Source: Blastocatellia bacterium AA13 (GTDB lineage: Bacteria; Acidobacteriota; Blastocatellia; UBA7656). From it: 64,000 bases of DNA. The DNA is taken from positions 1 to 64,000 of the forward strand of contig QHVH01000015.1 of assembly GCA_003222245.1 (NCBI GenBank), written 5' to 3'. Below, one piece after another: positions 26,816-35,562 of this stretch; the first letter of the stretch is position 1, and each line of letters starts with the position of its first letter. Under the pieces are notes generated by a model. The model saw only the letters and a list, made by a program, of their open reading frames with translations. It was not told the origin of the DNA and ran no database searches. The position numbers and the translations under genes are program-made.

Positions 26816-27241
26816 ATGTCTCATGCTGACCCGGTGTTCGGCCGCCGGAAACCGGTAGTAATAATCCCGCCTGATCTCAGGGGGAGATTGGAATCAGCCA
26901 GACTTGATCTGCTGGCCTTGTTCCGCGCCCTGGATCAAATGGATTTAACTCCTCTGGAAATCCCTCAGCGGCTGCTGCAACAACTGTTTGAATTAGATGC
27001 CGACTATGCGGAGGCCCTTTGGGGTTTGGATCAACCTGAAGGATCTCTGGATCTGCGTGCGATGCTGCGTGATACCCTCGCTGCTCTTGAACAACTGCCA
27101 AACGCTACGGCACGCTTTCGAAAGAATCTTCCCCAACGCGCCCATCCAGTATTGCTCAAGCTCGAGCCAGCTACTCGAAAGTCACTCAACCCGGCTGAAG
27201 CCTACAATATGATTCCCGGCAGAGAACCCCAAAACGGTTAA
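26816..27241 (+). CDS. Hypothetical protein, helical
   Basis: A 141-residue protein I do not recognise. It is soluble, with no signal peptide or membrane helix. It is rich in Leu and predicted helical over residues 25-105 (LESARLDLLALFRALDQMDL, PQRLLQQLFELDADYAEALWGL, LRAMLRDTLAALEQL). The last 40 residues are more basic and Pro-rich. Its coding start is an ATG without a strong ribosome site. The frame has amino-acid composition like a real protein and no competing long frame on either strand, so I keep it as a gene. It is convergent with homoserine dehydrogenase, 17 bases away. Confidence 0.6.
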   Translation: MSHADPVFGRRKPVVIIPPDLRGRLESARLDLLALFRALDQMDLTPLEIPQRLLQQLFELDADYAEALWGLDQPEGSLDLRAMLRDTLAALEQLPNATARFRKNLPQRAHPVLLKLEPATRKSLNPAEAYNMIPGREPQNG

Positions 27242-27258
27242 GCACCCTACCGCGCGCC

Positions 27259-28260
27259 TTATTGTTCTTCAATGCAATCAAGGACGTCTTGCAGAATCAC
27301 TTCGGCTATCGAGTTTCGAGATGAGGCAGAGGCGGAAATGATCTCCCTGCCGCTCTCGGTTCTGAATACCGCAAGTTTTGACGAGCCGTTAACGCGAAAG
27401 AAGGGCGACTCCGGCGGAATAAGCTTCGGAGCTACGCTGACTCTGATCCTGCCTTGCCAGATGCGGGCACGGCCCACAAGCCGCACTACTCGGCCGCTTG
27501 ATCGCGCCGCCGCGATCAACGGCTCGGTTCCAGAGCCGATCCCAATGCGAGAGACCTCTGCAAGTCGAGTTTGAGCGCTCATCAGTGTCTTCGCCAGAAT
27601 GAGGATCTTGCAGGCGGCATCCCAGCCGTCGACGTCGAGCGATGGATCGGGTTCCGCAATTCCGTCCGCCTGCGCGCCCGCAAGAGCGTATTCGAATCGC
27701 ATCGACCGTTCGAGCATTGCGCTCAGGATGTGATTAGTAGTCCCGTTCAGCACGCCTCGAATCTCGACCATGCGTTCGCCCTTAATCTCCTCGGGAAGCG
27801 CGACACCGGTCGTGCCCGTGAACCGCAATCGAGAACCGCTCGCGCGCGCCGCTTCCGCAAGCGATTCGAATCCATGTACCAATGGTCCCTTATCGACGGT
27901 AACAACGTTCAGTCCGCGAAGCAGCGCGCGCCGCAGCAAATCGAGGGCGGGCTGACCGTCTTCAATGTTAGTTGGAAGCAACTCTATTAAAGTAGACACA
28001 CCGGCGGATCTGATCTGCTCTATGAAATGTGAGGGATCGCGGATTGAGGCGTCCTCGTCAAACTCCCGAAGCCGGCCGGAAGAAAGCTTGTGCTTCATCA
28101 CGGCGGTCAGCCGCTCCGGTGTCCGGAGCAACAGGCCGCCGGTCGAATCGGCAACGGCGCGCACTTCTATATGCGGTCGGTCAACACGCGAGGCAATATA
28201 GTCGATAAACGCCCTCGCGACGTTCCCCAATCCCAATAGAGCAATGCCGATCGGTTCCAT
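27259..28260 (-). CDS. Homoserine dehydrogenase, short form without ACT domain
   Basis: The enzyme reduces aspartate semialdehyde to homoserine, feeding threonine and methionine synthesis. The N-terminal Rossmann fold has GLGNVARAF with the nucleotide-binding glycines. The catalytic domain shows VTVDKGPLVH (the family's NK/DK signature), RGVLNGTTNHIL, and ADGIAEPDPSLDVDGWDAACK with the conserved catalytic Asp and Lys. At 333 residues it lacks the C-terminal ACT domain that gives threonine feedback in longer forms. It stands alone on the minus strand, upstream of no other biosynthetic gene. Confidence 0.9.
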   Translation of the reverse strand: MEPIGIALLGLGNVARAFIDYIASRVDRPHIEVRAVADSTGGLLLRTPERLTAVMKHKLSSGRLREFDEDASIRDPSHFIEQIRSAGVSTLIELLPTNIEDGQPALDLLRRALLRGLNVVTVDKGPLVHGFESLAEAARASGSRLRFTGTTGVALPEEIKGERMVEIRGVLNGTTNHILSAMLERSMRFEYALAGAQADGIAEPDPSLDVDGWDAACKILILAKTLMSAQTRLAEVSRIGIGSGTEPLIAAARSSGRVVRLVGRARIWQGRIRVSVAPKLIPPESPFFRVNGSSKLAVFRTESGREIISASASSRNSIAEVILQDVLDCIEEQ

Positions 28261-28289
28261 TCCAGTTAGCTCAACTCCATTCCGGTTGT

Positions 28290-29276
28290 CTAGCTCAATG
28301 CCTCCGAAGGCAGAAGGGCTCGGATATCCCGAACCACTCGTGCAACATCCTTCTGATCTCCAAGGGCCATCATGAAGAACCTGTAGCCGTTGTGAAAGCA
28401 GACCAGCCCATTGCCAAACAGCCAGATACTGGCGAGCGCCGGATTGCCGCCGAGAACCAGACTTATAGGAAAGCCGGTGACGGCGGCTCCCGTGAACGCC
28501 TCATACAGAAGCCCTGCTCCGGCAGCGATGCTGAATGCACCCAGAAGCGGCGCGCCTACGTATTTGGCGACGTCGCGCTCGAATTGAACGCGGCTGCGTT
28601 GCGACTCGTCGAGATTTCCCGACTCAATCAGATTTTCCTGCTGCTTCAGGTGTGTTTCGTATTTCTCGGACAGCTTTCGGAGGCCGTATGGCACTATGGC
28701 CGAATGGAAGAGCCAATTCCCGGCGCCGCCGGCCCCGAGAAGCGTGACGTCCAGCGATGAGAAGGAAGCGCCGGCTCGAACTCCAGCCACGAATGCGAGC
28801 GAGACGATCGCTGCTTTGCCGGGGTTTTTCTTTGTCCATTCCTGCGCGCTGGCAACGGCGCTAAGCACCGACGCCGGAAGCCTGACCGCGGAAGCGCCGG
28901 CTCGAGCCGCATCGCTGGCGGCCCCGTAGTATCGCTTAGCGTCGCCGAATAGGTCTCCCGTTTTCGATTTGACGTCCCCGGCCATCTGTTCGGCTTTTTC
29001 GGTCACTCCGGAATGGCGAATGGTTTCTTTTGCGGCGTCCGCTGTTCGTCGCGCGGCCTCTTTGACGCCGTCGGTTACGCCGTGTTCACGATTGAGCCGC
29101 GAGGCCTCTTCTCGGGCGGCCTCAAAGGTTGATTCGGCTGCGCGGGCTCCCTTTTTTACAGCCTGCTCCGCGGTTCGGGCCCCCTGTTTGAGTTTGGATC
29201 GTATTGCGTACTTCTCATCCATGTCTTGGGCGGCTTGCTCGGCCCGTCGTCGCAATTCATCGAGTTTGCTAGGCAT
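28290..29276 (-). CDS. LEA-like amphipathic protein with C-terminal membrane segments
   Basis: A 328-residue protein with no named family that I recognise. The first 130 residues are highly charged and Ala-rich, with 11-residue-like amphipathic repeats (EQAVKKGARAAESTFEAAREEASR, AARRTADAAKETIRHSG). This pattern resembles group 3 LEA proteins or apolipoproteins that lie along membranes. The second half has four hydrophobic segments (AAIVSLAFVAGVRAG, VTLLGAGGAGNWLFHSAI, LLGAFSIAAGAGLLYEAF and ALASIWLFGNGLVCF). A membrane-surface or stress role is plausible but inferred. It lies 29 bases upstream of homoserine dehydrogenase on the same strand but there is no functional link. Confidence 0.7.
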   Translation of the reverse strand: MPSKLDELRRRAEQAAQDMDEKYAIRSKLKQGARTAEQAVKKGARAAESTFEAAREEASRLNREHGVTDGVKEAARRTADAAKETIRHSGVTEKAEQMAGDVKSKTGDLFGDAKRYYGAASDAARAGASAVRLPASVLSAVASAQEWTKKNPGKAAIVSLAFVAGVRAGASFSSLDVTLLGAGGAGNWLFHSAIVPYGLRKLSEKYETHLKQQENLIESGNLDESQRSRVQFERDVAKYVGAPLLGAFSIAAGAGLLYEAFTGAAVTGFPISLVLGGNPALASIWLFGNGLVCFHNGYRFFMMALGDQKDVARVVRDIRALLPSEALS

Positions 29277-29730
29277 GATTTGTCTCCCAGGCGAAATAGA
29301 AGTTCGGAAGCTTCATCGTACTCGGCTGTGTGAGCTGCTGTCACTTCCGGTAGATACGCCTCGGGAAAGACTCGGGTTCCTGGCAGGAATCGACGACGGC
29401 GCAGCCTGAATACAATGCAGCGATATTGGCCGCAATTGGCCGCAAATCTTGTTGAATAGTTATTGACAGCGTGGTATATTGCGGTGCCTTAGTGATGTTC
29501 AATCAGTTTAGGGCAATAAATCAGGCAATTTTCGCTTCATCTTAGCAGTACAAATTGAAGTAAGTTTGAAGGGCACAGCAGGGTCTTGGGGGCACGCCAG
29601 CAAAGACTTTTGAGCGCTCCTTACGGGGCAACTACTCTCAAGCAAGCTCGCCTCCAGCAGCCCTTATTTCCGTCACTCAAGGAATGCAGGTCGCCGCTGG
29701 CGACTATTGATTGCGTACTAAGGAGGCCAA
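29277..29730 (+). other. 454-base spacer and leader before the CHRD gene
   Basis: This is a divergent spacer. It holds a 10-base tandem duplication of ATTGGCCGCA (29425-29444), and TTGACA at 29463-29468 without a well-spaced -10. A hairpin pairs GTCGCC (29690-29695) with GGCGAC (29699-29704) just ahead of the ribosome site AAGGAGG. The stretch 29570-29660 is rich in short complementary segments but I could not match it to a known riboswitch. No coding frame is convincing. Confidence 0.5.
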
Positions 29731-30555
29731 ATGAAGAGGTACATTGTATCGGGATTAGTGATCGCCGTGGCTATGGCGTCAGTGATAGGGATGTTTATGA
29801 GGCCGGCTCACGCGGCGATTCTTACGTTTACGGCGCAGTTGCTCGCTGGTAATGAGGTTGCGCCGGTCGCCGTCGCTGCTTCCGAGCAGGGAGCCAATGG
29901 CACCGCGATCGTGACGATCGATACTGTAGCGAACACCGCGACCTTCGTCGTTACCGGTTCCGGATTGCCCGCGGGAGACCAGATAATCCTCGCGCACATA
30001 CACCAGGGAAACTCCGTTACTAACGGCGCCGTGGTCATAGACTCTGGATTGAGCCCGTCGACCCCGATCGTGGTTTCGTCCGGCGGCGGCTTCTCATTCA
30101 CCCGCTCGGGATTGACCGGCAGCCCCGCTACGATACAAGCCATAATCGCGAATCCGGCTGGTTTCTATTTCAACATTCACACCATTCTCAGCCCGAACGG
30201 CGTGGCCCGAGGCCAACTGGCGGCACAGGCAACCGGCGGCGCGCTGCCGGCCCCGACGCTTTCACAGTGGGGAGCCATATTAATGACGCTCCTGATCATC
30301 GCCGCTTGCACCTTCTTCATGGTGGGCAGGCTTAAGGTAGCATCGGTTGGCAATGAAGCCGCGGGAATCTCTTTCGGATCGGCAAAGGCAATCGATTGGG
30401 CTCTGCTGGCGAAGGTTTCGATGTATGTCGAGACGCTGACCCTTTTGGTGCTGTTAGCGCTGAAGGCAAATGCAGTCGACTTCGGCGGCGCACTAACGTC
30501 AGGCCTGGTGATCTCGTTCATCATTCATTTGCTCATTAGAAACTCGCGGCGTTAG
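29731..30555 (+). CDS. CHRD-domain protein with IPTL-like sorting signal and extra C-terminal membrane segment
   Basis: An exported 274-residue protein. Its signal peptide is cut near AHAA (about residue 29) and a CHRD domain covers about residues 30-165, with HIHQG and YFNIHT typical of the family. Then comes a PTLSQWG motif at residues 175-181, followed by a hydrophobic segment and a basic residue (VGRLK). This matches the IPTLxxWG-CTERM signal recognised by exosortase H, encoded next door. Unlike normal substrates the chain does not end there: about 69 more residues follow, with two further hydrophobic segments (WALLAKVSMYVETLTLLVLLAL and a final SFIIHLLIRNSRR). AAGGAGG lies six bases before the ATG. 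Cleavage at the motif would release the CHRD domain. Confidence 0.85.
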   Translation: MKRYIVSGLVIAVAMASVIGMFMRPAHAAILTFTAQLLAGNEVAPVAVAASEQGANGTAIVTIDTVANTATFVVTGSGLPAGDQIILAHIHQGNSVTNGAVVIDSGLSPSTPIVVSSGGGFSFTRSGLTGSPATIQAIIANPAGFYFNIHTILSPNGVARGQLAAQATGGALPAPTLSQWGAILMTLLIIAACTFFMVGRLKVASVGNEAAGISFGSAKAIDWALLAKVSMYVETLTLLVLLALKANAVDFGGALTSGLVISFIIHLLIRNSRR

Positions 30556-30588
30556 CGAGCGGTAGAGTAAATACTAACAAGACGCTGA

Positions 30589-30634
30589 AAAGCAGAATGC
30601 GGCGAGGTCATCAAGAATCGCCGCGTTCTGCTTT
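30589..30634 (+). terminator. Long hairpin between the CHRD gene and exosortase H
   Basis: Bases 30589-30605 pair with 30618-30634 in a 17-bp stem (one G-U pair) with a 12-base loop, followed by a mixed T-rich stretch. It can act as a terminator or as an mRNA 3' end stabiliser, letting the substrate be made in excess of the sortase. Confidence 0.65.
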
Positions 30635-30661
30635 AGTATTTTCTCGAGAGCCGGTTTTACA

Positions 30662-31228
30662 ATGCAGTCACGCCATTCCCTCAAGAATTTTTTCGACGCA
30701 AATCAAAAGACCCTGCGCTTTTTGCTGCTCTTCGCAGCCATCTTCGGCGTGCTGTACTTCTTTTTCGGTGTAGCGCCGGGAATCAGGTTCGGCGTAATCA
30801 AGCCTTATACCAGGTTCCTCGCCAGAGGCGTAGTTGCAATCATTAATTTGTTCGGAGCGGGCGCTGCCGCCGATGGGACAATCGTCAGCTCGGAGCGCTT
30901 TTCGATGAACATCGCCATGGGCTGCGATGGCGTTGAAGCCTCGAGCTTGCTGGCGGCAGGCGTCCTCGCATTCCCAACGTCCTGGCGCGCCAAGGCAATA
31001 GGCCTTGCAGTCGGACTTCCGCTTATACACGTGATCAATCTGCTGAGGCTCGTCGGATTGTTTTACGCGGGCTTGTACCTCCCAGATGTCGTCGAAGGAA
31101 TTCACGTGTATGTCGCTCAGACCATAGTGATACTTCTCTCGACGGCAATATTGATTCTGTGGCTCCAGCGCATCGCGATCAAGCTGCCGCGCAACCTGCC
31201 CCCTCCCGTCGCCGAATCGAGCCGGTAA
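30662..31228 (+). CDS. Exosortase H (XrtH-type)
   Basis: A 188-residue membrane protein with about five hydrophobic segments, of the exosortase/archaeosortase fold. The catalytic triad is visible: Cys88 in AMGCDGVEA, Arg129 in INLLRLVGLF and His148 in VEGIHVYVAQ. The short length and the neighbouring PTLSQWG protein point to the XrtH subfamily, which handles IPTLxxWG-CTERM substrates. It should cut the substrate at the membrane interface and transfer it to an unknown acceptor. It lies 107 bases after its presumed substrate, on the same strand. One substrate next to one exosortase fits a dedicated pair, though others may be elsewhere in the genome. Confidence 0.88.
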   Translation: MQSRHSLKNFFDANQKTLRFLLLFAAIFGVLYFFFGVAPGIRFGVIKPYTRFLARGVVAIINLFGAGAAADGTIVSSERFSMNIAMGCDGVEASSLLAAGVLAFPTSWRAKAIGLAVGLPLIHVINLLRLVGLFYAGLYLPDVVEGIHVYVAQTIVILLSTAILILWLQRIAIKLPRNLPPPVAESSR

Positions 31229-31337
31229 TCGACCAGTGGACGGACCGGCTCGAGCCGCCGTCTTAAGAGTGCGTACCCTATACAGCAACGACACTACAGG
31301 TTTGACCGCCCATTTTCTGCAGTGATACTTTGAACGA

Positions 31338-31808
31338 ATGACGGAATCTTCCGATCTCGACGAAGAAGAGGCTGCAGGCGGATTGGTCGTCAGAGTCGCT
31401 GAAGGAGAGGGCTCTCCCGAATCACGATTAAGAATCCTGCTCATCCATCGGCCGAAATACAACGACTGGTCGTTTCCAAAAGGAAAGCTCAACCCAAACG
31501 AAGAAGTTGAGGCGGCAGCGTTGAGAGAGGTATTGGAAGAGACCGGGATCGAATGCCGAATCGTCTGTCCCTTCACCGTGAGCAGATACAAATTTCGAAG
31601 ACGAAAGACCGATGAAAAGCTAAAAGCGGTTCACTATTTTCTTATGGAACCGCTGACAATTCCACTGAACGTCGACGGCGTAGAGGTCGATGCGGCCGAG
31701 TGGCTCGCGCCGATTGATGCGGCAGGCAGGCTGACTTATAGGATGGATCGAGAGACTCTCGATTCTCTGTTGGAGAGGGGTCATCTCATTGACGATCTCT
31801 CCAATTGA
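31338..31808 (+). CDS. Nudix hydrolase
   Basis: A 156-residue Nudix-fold pyrophosphohydrolase. The Nudix box is intact from GKLNPNEE to REVLEETGI, with the Gly, the upstream Glu and the REVLEETG metal-binding core. It is preceded by DWSFPKGKL, which often marks diadenosine polyphosphate or diphosphoinositol-type hydrolases. The exact substrate (nucleotide diphosphate derivative, damaged dNTP or ApnA) cannot be told. It starts 110 bases downstream of the exosortase gene and the next gene follows after 74 bases on the same strand. Confidence 0.9.
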   Translation: MTESSDLDEEEAAGGLVVRVAEGEGSPESRLRILLIHRPKYNDWSFPKGKLNPNEEVEAAALREVLEETGIECRIVCPFTVSRYKFRRRKTDEKLKAVHYFLMEPLTIPLNVDGVEVDAAEWLAPIDAAGRLTYRMDRETLDSLLERGHLIDDLSN

Positions 31809-31881
31809 AGCAGCACTATCAAACGGACCGGTCGCCCAGGTGACCGCGTCCCGACACTTCATAACGAAGCAGGACTAAGAA

Positions 31882-32676
31882 ATGGCTGACAGACGATCCC
31901 TGATTACGCTCACGACTGACTTCGGGGAGACAGATTATTTCGTGGGCGCCATGAAAGGCGTCATTTACTCGATCAACCCTTCCGTCGAGCTCGTTGACAT
32001 CACACATCATATACCGGCGCATGACGTTTACTCGGCCGCTTTTATTTTGATGTGCTGCCATAACGAATTTCCCAGAAATACCATACATCTGGTCGTAGTC
32101 GATCCGGGTGTTGGTTCGAAGCGCCGACCGATAGCAGTTATGACCGACTCGCACACATTTGTTGGCCCCGATAACGGGGTATTCAGTTATATCTATCATC
32201 GAGAGCAGGTGAATCGAATAATTCACGTCAACGCGACCCACTATTTTAGGGCGCCCGTTTCCAGCACGTTTCAAGGGCGCGACATCTTTGCTCCGATAGC
32301 GGCATACCTCGCGAAGGGCATCGAGTGGAGGATGATCGGCGAAGAAATCGACGATCCGGTGAAATTCAATATCCCCTCTCCATCAGTTGCCGAAGGCAAG
32401 ATCCGAGGCCAGGTAATTCACGCCGACCGTTTCGGGAATATCATCACGAACATCTCCAGCAGCGAGCTGACGGAGGAGCAGGCATCAGGGGCGACCGTGC
32501 AAATCGGAACGCGCCCGCCCGTGCGGGTATTAACCCACTTTGCCGAAGCTCAGGAAGGCGAACTATTCGCTTATGTCGGAAGCGCGGGATTCCTGGAATT
32601 GGCGATTCAAAGAAAATCCGCCGCCCGAGCCCTTGAAGCGCGCCGCGGCCTGGAAGTTGACGTCATCCTCCATTGA
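31882..32676 (+). CDS. SAM hydroxide adenosyltransferase (DUF62)
   Basis: A 264-residue protein of the S-adenosylmethionine hydroxide adenosyltransferase family, related to fluorinase and chlorinase. Enzymes of this family hydrolyse SAM to adenosine and methionine. Family motifs are LTTDFGETDYFVGAMKG (the Asp-Phe-Gly near the N-terminus), VDITHHIPAHDV, VVVDPGVGSKRRPI, VGPDNGVFS and VIHADRFGNIITNI. There is no 20-residue loop insert typical of halogenases that I can see, so hydrolase is the best call. Why cells need this reaction is not well understood. It is convergent with the DUF3352-like gene. Confidence 0.9.
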   Translation: MADRRSLITLTTDFGETDYFVGAMKGVIYSINPSVELVDITHHIPAHDVYSAAFILMCCHNEFPRNTIHLVVVDPGVGSKRRPIAVMTDSHTFVGPDNGVFSYIYHREQVNRIIHVNATHYFRAPVSSTFQGRDIFAPIAAYLAKGIEWRMIGEEIDDPVKFNIPSPSVAEGKIRGQVIHADRFGNIITNISSSELTEEQASGATVQIGTRPPVRVLTHFAEAQEGELFAYVGSAGFLELAIQRKSAARALEARRGLEVDVILH

Positions 32677-32704
32677 ATTTATCTGTCAATGAGGTTATCA
32701 AGGT

Positions 32705-34423
32705 TCAAGGCCGCGAGTTGGCCTTCTCTCCCGACAACAATCCTATCAACGCGAAACTCCCAAAAGCGGACCGGCTCTCGGTGTACACGCCGGATTCTCG
32801 AAACTGCGTGAAGCTAACGGGCTTCGGTATTCGCCCGAGTGCTGATCTCAACGGCTCCTGATCAAGCAATTCTTCGGAGCCGTCGCTTACGCGCGTCAGC
32901 CTGGCAATAGCGAGCATCATCTCGCCCGCCTCGCGCACGCTATTCTTGGATCTCACAAGACAGGCTTCGGCGGACGCATCGACAGCGGAGGATTTGTTAT
33001 TTCTCGCGCCCAGTATTTTGTTGATCTGATCCCTGCTGCATAACACGAGAGTGTTATCGAGAAACACGGCTGCGCGGCCGTCCGGGTTAGTAGATCTCAT
33101 CACATCGGCGCCCTGCTGGTTCTCGGAGGAGACTTCGTAGCCTGAAGCCGTCAAATACTTGTTCACGAGCGGAAGCAGGCGCTCTCGGTCGCGCACGTCA
33201 ATCAGCATAGCGGTTGGCTCGTCTCCGCCAAACTGGACGACCGTCACATCGCTGCCCACCGCATCCCCGATGGAATCGTTCACATCGAGACCAAGCCCCT
33301 TGTGAAAGGCTTTGACAAACTCTCGCATAGCCAGGCCGGCAACGAGATCCATGCGGCGCGATAGCTGCTTCAGGATGCGATCCGGCAGATCGCCGATATG
33401 CTTGACGCTCAATCTGGTCACGTACTGCGCGCCTTCCGGAATCGGTAGTCCGGCGTCCGGCCGGGAGTCGGGCCGCATTATTTCGGCCAGGTCGCCTGCG
33501 ATCTCGGGTTTCAGCGCGGTTAAGTACTTTTCGGTTGTTCCGCCGGAGGAGAATTCCTGACTGTATAGAAAACCGGTGATTGCCTGCTTCGAAAGATGTT
33601 CTGAGAGGCCGGCGGTAAGGGCGATTCGATCCGCATTCGTGGTAAACCGGCTGGCTGTATCGCCGAGCGCGAGCGGCAGCAGCTTTTCAATACCGCTCGC
33701 CGTAACGAAAGCAAAGACCGCCGCCGAACGATCGACCTCGGACCGATTCCGCGTCAATACGGGATCGGCGGCCAGGCTAGCCGATCTTCCTCTTATCGTA
33801 TCCAGGCACGATTTGAGCGAATCAACGTCGTTGCCCAATAGAATGAGGCTTCCAGATGCCGCAGAGACGAGCTTGCGGTGAGTTCCTTGCAGCTCCTCGA
33901 TCAGTAGTTCATCCCCCGCGTAGTCGACCGACGATTCCGATACCGACTCTCCAAAAATCCGATGCGCTATTATCGAAGTCCGCTCTTTCACCAATCTTGA
34001 AGCGACCTCCGGCTTCGAATGGGTCTCCGCAATCAAGCAGAATCGCGGCCTCAGATTTATGTTCAATCGGTCTTCGCTCGAGCTGCTTTCGGCGTCGAGC
34101 CCCGTCACTACGGCCGCATACTGGCTTCGGCCCAGAATCACTGCTTCCGCCGGACCGAGGCCGGTTCTTCCAATGAAATCCGCCGCGGAGCCGAGCTGCG
34201 AGATCTGGCTCGATATTCCGAGCGCCGGCGCGAGATCGCGCCAGGCGGACGTTCCCGTTAACCCGCTCACAACATCGCCGACACTATCTATTTCAATAAA
34301 GCCGATTGCGTTCGCGGGAATGTAACGCTCCATAGGAACGCGCGGATAAGGCCGAAGCGCGAAATAGGCTCCCAGAGCCGCGACCGGAACCAAGACCGCC
34401 GCAACTATATACTTGTACTTCAT
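32705..34423 (-). CDS. Membrane-anchored DUF3352-like protein
   Basis: A 572-residue protein with an N-terminal membrane helix (about residues 3-22, ending ALRPYPRVP) and a large periplasmic part. It shows repeated modules that start with a stretch like IPANAIGFIEIDSVGDVVSG and later QYVTRLSVKHIGDLPDRI, resembling the duplicated halves of DUF3352-type proteins. Function is unknown for the family. No catalytic motif or lipobox is visible. It starts 77 bases from the divergent zinc-ribbon gene at 34500. Confidence 0.7.
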   Translation of the reverse strand: MKYKYIVAAVLVPVAALGAYFALRPYPRVPMERYIPANAIGFIEIDSVGDVVSGLTGTSAWRDLAPALGISSQISQLGSAADFIGRTGLGPAEAVILGRSQYAAVVTGLDAESSSSEDRLNINLRPRFCLIAETHSKPEVASRLVKERTSIIAHRIFGESVSESSVDYAGDELLIEELQGTHRKLVSAASGSLILLGNDVDSLKSCLDTIRGRSASLAADPVLTRNRSEVDRSAAVFAFVTASGIEKLLPLALGDTASRFTTNADRIALTAGLSEHLSKQAITGFLYSQEFSSGGTTEKYLTALKPEIAGDLAEIMRPDSRPDAGLPIPEGAQYVTRLSVKHIGDLPDRILKQLSRRMDLVAGLAMREFVKAFHKGLGLDVNDSIGDAVGSDVTVVQFGGDEPTAMLIDVRDRERLLPLVNKYLTASGYEVSSENQQGADVMRSTNPDGRAAVFLDNTLVLCSRDQINKILGARNNKSSAVDASAEACLVRSKNSVREAGEMMLAIARLTRVSDGSEELLDQEPLRSALGRIPKPVSFTQFRESGVYTESRSAFGSFALIGLLSGEKANSRP

Positions 34424-34499
34424 CAGTTCCTTTCTTAACCCTCGCTGGAAATCCTAGCACATCTCAATCCGTGAGCGCTCAGGGTTCTTTGTTTATCAT

Positions 34500-35507
34500 T
34501 TGACGATCGTTTCTCTGTGCTATAATCACGGCCCAGCCCCGGTAAATCTCTTCCGATCCGCGAAACTTACCTTGAATCAGGATGTAATCAATTGTCCGGC
34601 CTGCTCGCGGCGCACGCCCGCGGCCCGCGGCAAGTGCATGTACTGCGGAGCCGATCTTCCCGTCGTGAAGATCGAAACAGCCCCCCGACAGCGCGCCATC
34701 GAAACTCACGAGCGCGCATTCAACGCCATATTGGAACCCGCGCGCGGCCGGGTCGACGAAAACACATCGGGCTCCCTCGCCGCCGCGTTAAGTCTGGAGG
34801 CGAGCGAGGCCGCCTCCTACATCCACGCAAGCAAGCGCGTTCCAATTGCACGCTGCCAGACCCGCCACGAAGCTGAGTTAATAGCAACACTGGTGAGAAC
34901 CTGCGGGCTGAATGCATCAGTCGTCGCCGACGAGGAATTGCGCCTTGATTTTGAGCTCATACGGGCCCGGCGCGTCGCGCGAGAGAACAAAGAGGTTCAC
35001 GTACATCACGTAGCCGGAGTTGAAGTCATCCCTTCGTCGGAGATCAGAGTGATGGTCGCCGGGCTTTTGAGGAGCAAGAGCGTCGAGTATGCGGAAACCA
35101 GACCGAGCAGCAGAAACACCGGAGGTCTCGTGGATTCGGCGGAGTTCCAGGGAGACGAGATGCTGCTGGATGTCTACACGAACAGGCTGGAACAGAGCTT
35201 CAGAATCAGGGCCGATGCGTTCGATTACGCGGGGTTGGTCTGGCCTTTGTCCTTCAGGGCGGAGGCGAATTTTCAGGTAGCCGTTGGCGCAATTCATGGA
35301 CTCGCTCCTCAGGCCGTCGTGGACGATGATTTTCCGAGAATGAGGGGATTACTGGCGCGGGCGTGGCCGGAGCGGAGCCGCACCGAAGCGCGAGGGATAA
35401 AACGCTCCGGTCTCTCGTTGCGGCCCGTGGCGCAATCAAGCGTCGTCAGCGACAACCGCGACCAATTTGACCGCTATTCGCGATTGATATTTCTTTCCTG
35501 CAGATGA
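34500..35507 (+). CDS. Zinc-ribbon protein of unknown function
   Basis: The protein carries a CxxC-x10-CxxC zinc ribbon (Cys32, Cys35, Cys46, Cys49 counted from ATG 34500), then about 280 residues of soluble sequence. Around residues 108-150 (ASKRVPIARCQTRHEAELIATLVRTCGLNASVV) it resembles a small alpha/beta module. A second module follows to about residue 265. The C-terminal 60 residues look disordered. I do not recognise a family. The true start may be later, near LTLNQDVINC, because ribbon proteins usually begin within a few residues of the first Cys, but no ATG or good ribosome site decides it. It is convergent with the pseudokinase-PP2C gene. Confidence 0.6.
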   Translation: MTIVSLCYNHGPAPVNLFRSAKLTLNQDVINCPACSRRTPAARGKCMYCGADLPVVKIETAPRQRAIETHERAFNAILEPARGRVDENTSGSLAAALSLEASEAASYIHASKRVPIARCQTRHEAELIATLVRTCGLNASVVADEELRLDFELIRARRVARENKEVHVHHVAGVEVIPSSEIRVMVAGLLRSKSVEYAETRPSSRNTGGLVDSAEFQGDEMLLDVYTNRLEQSFRIRADAFDYAGLVWPLSFRAEANFQVAVGAIHGLAPQAVVDDDFPRMRGLLARAWPERSRTEARGIKRSGLSLRPVAQSSVVSDNRDQFDRYSRLIFLSCR

Positions 35508-35562
35508 GACTGGAGTCTCAGCGGAATGAGTTATTCGCAAGCTGTTGGATTGGGCAATCGGG

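Noticed and set aside
29570-29660. c-di-GMP (GEMM) riboswitch before the CHRD gene
   Set aside because: A GCAAAG stretch resembles part of the motif, but the conserved GGCAAACC segment and a proper P2 receptor are absent.
30668-31591. Minus-strand frame of 307 residues
   Set aside because: It overlaps the exosortase and Nudix genes on the opposite strand; it has Arg/Ser-rich composition without any domain.
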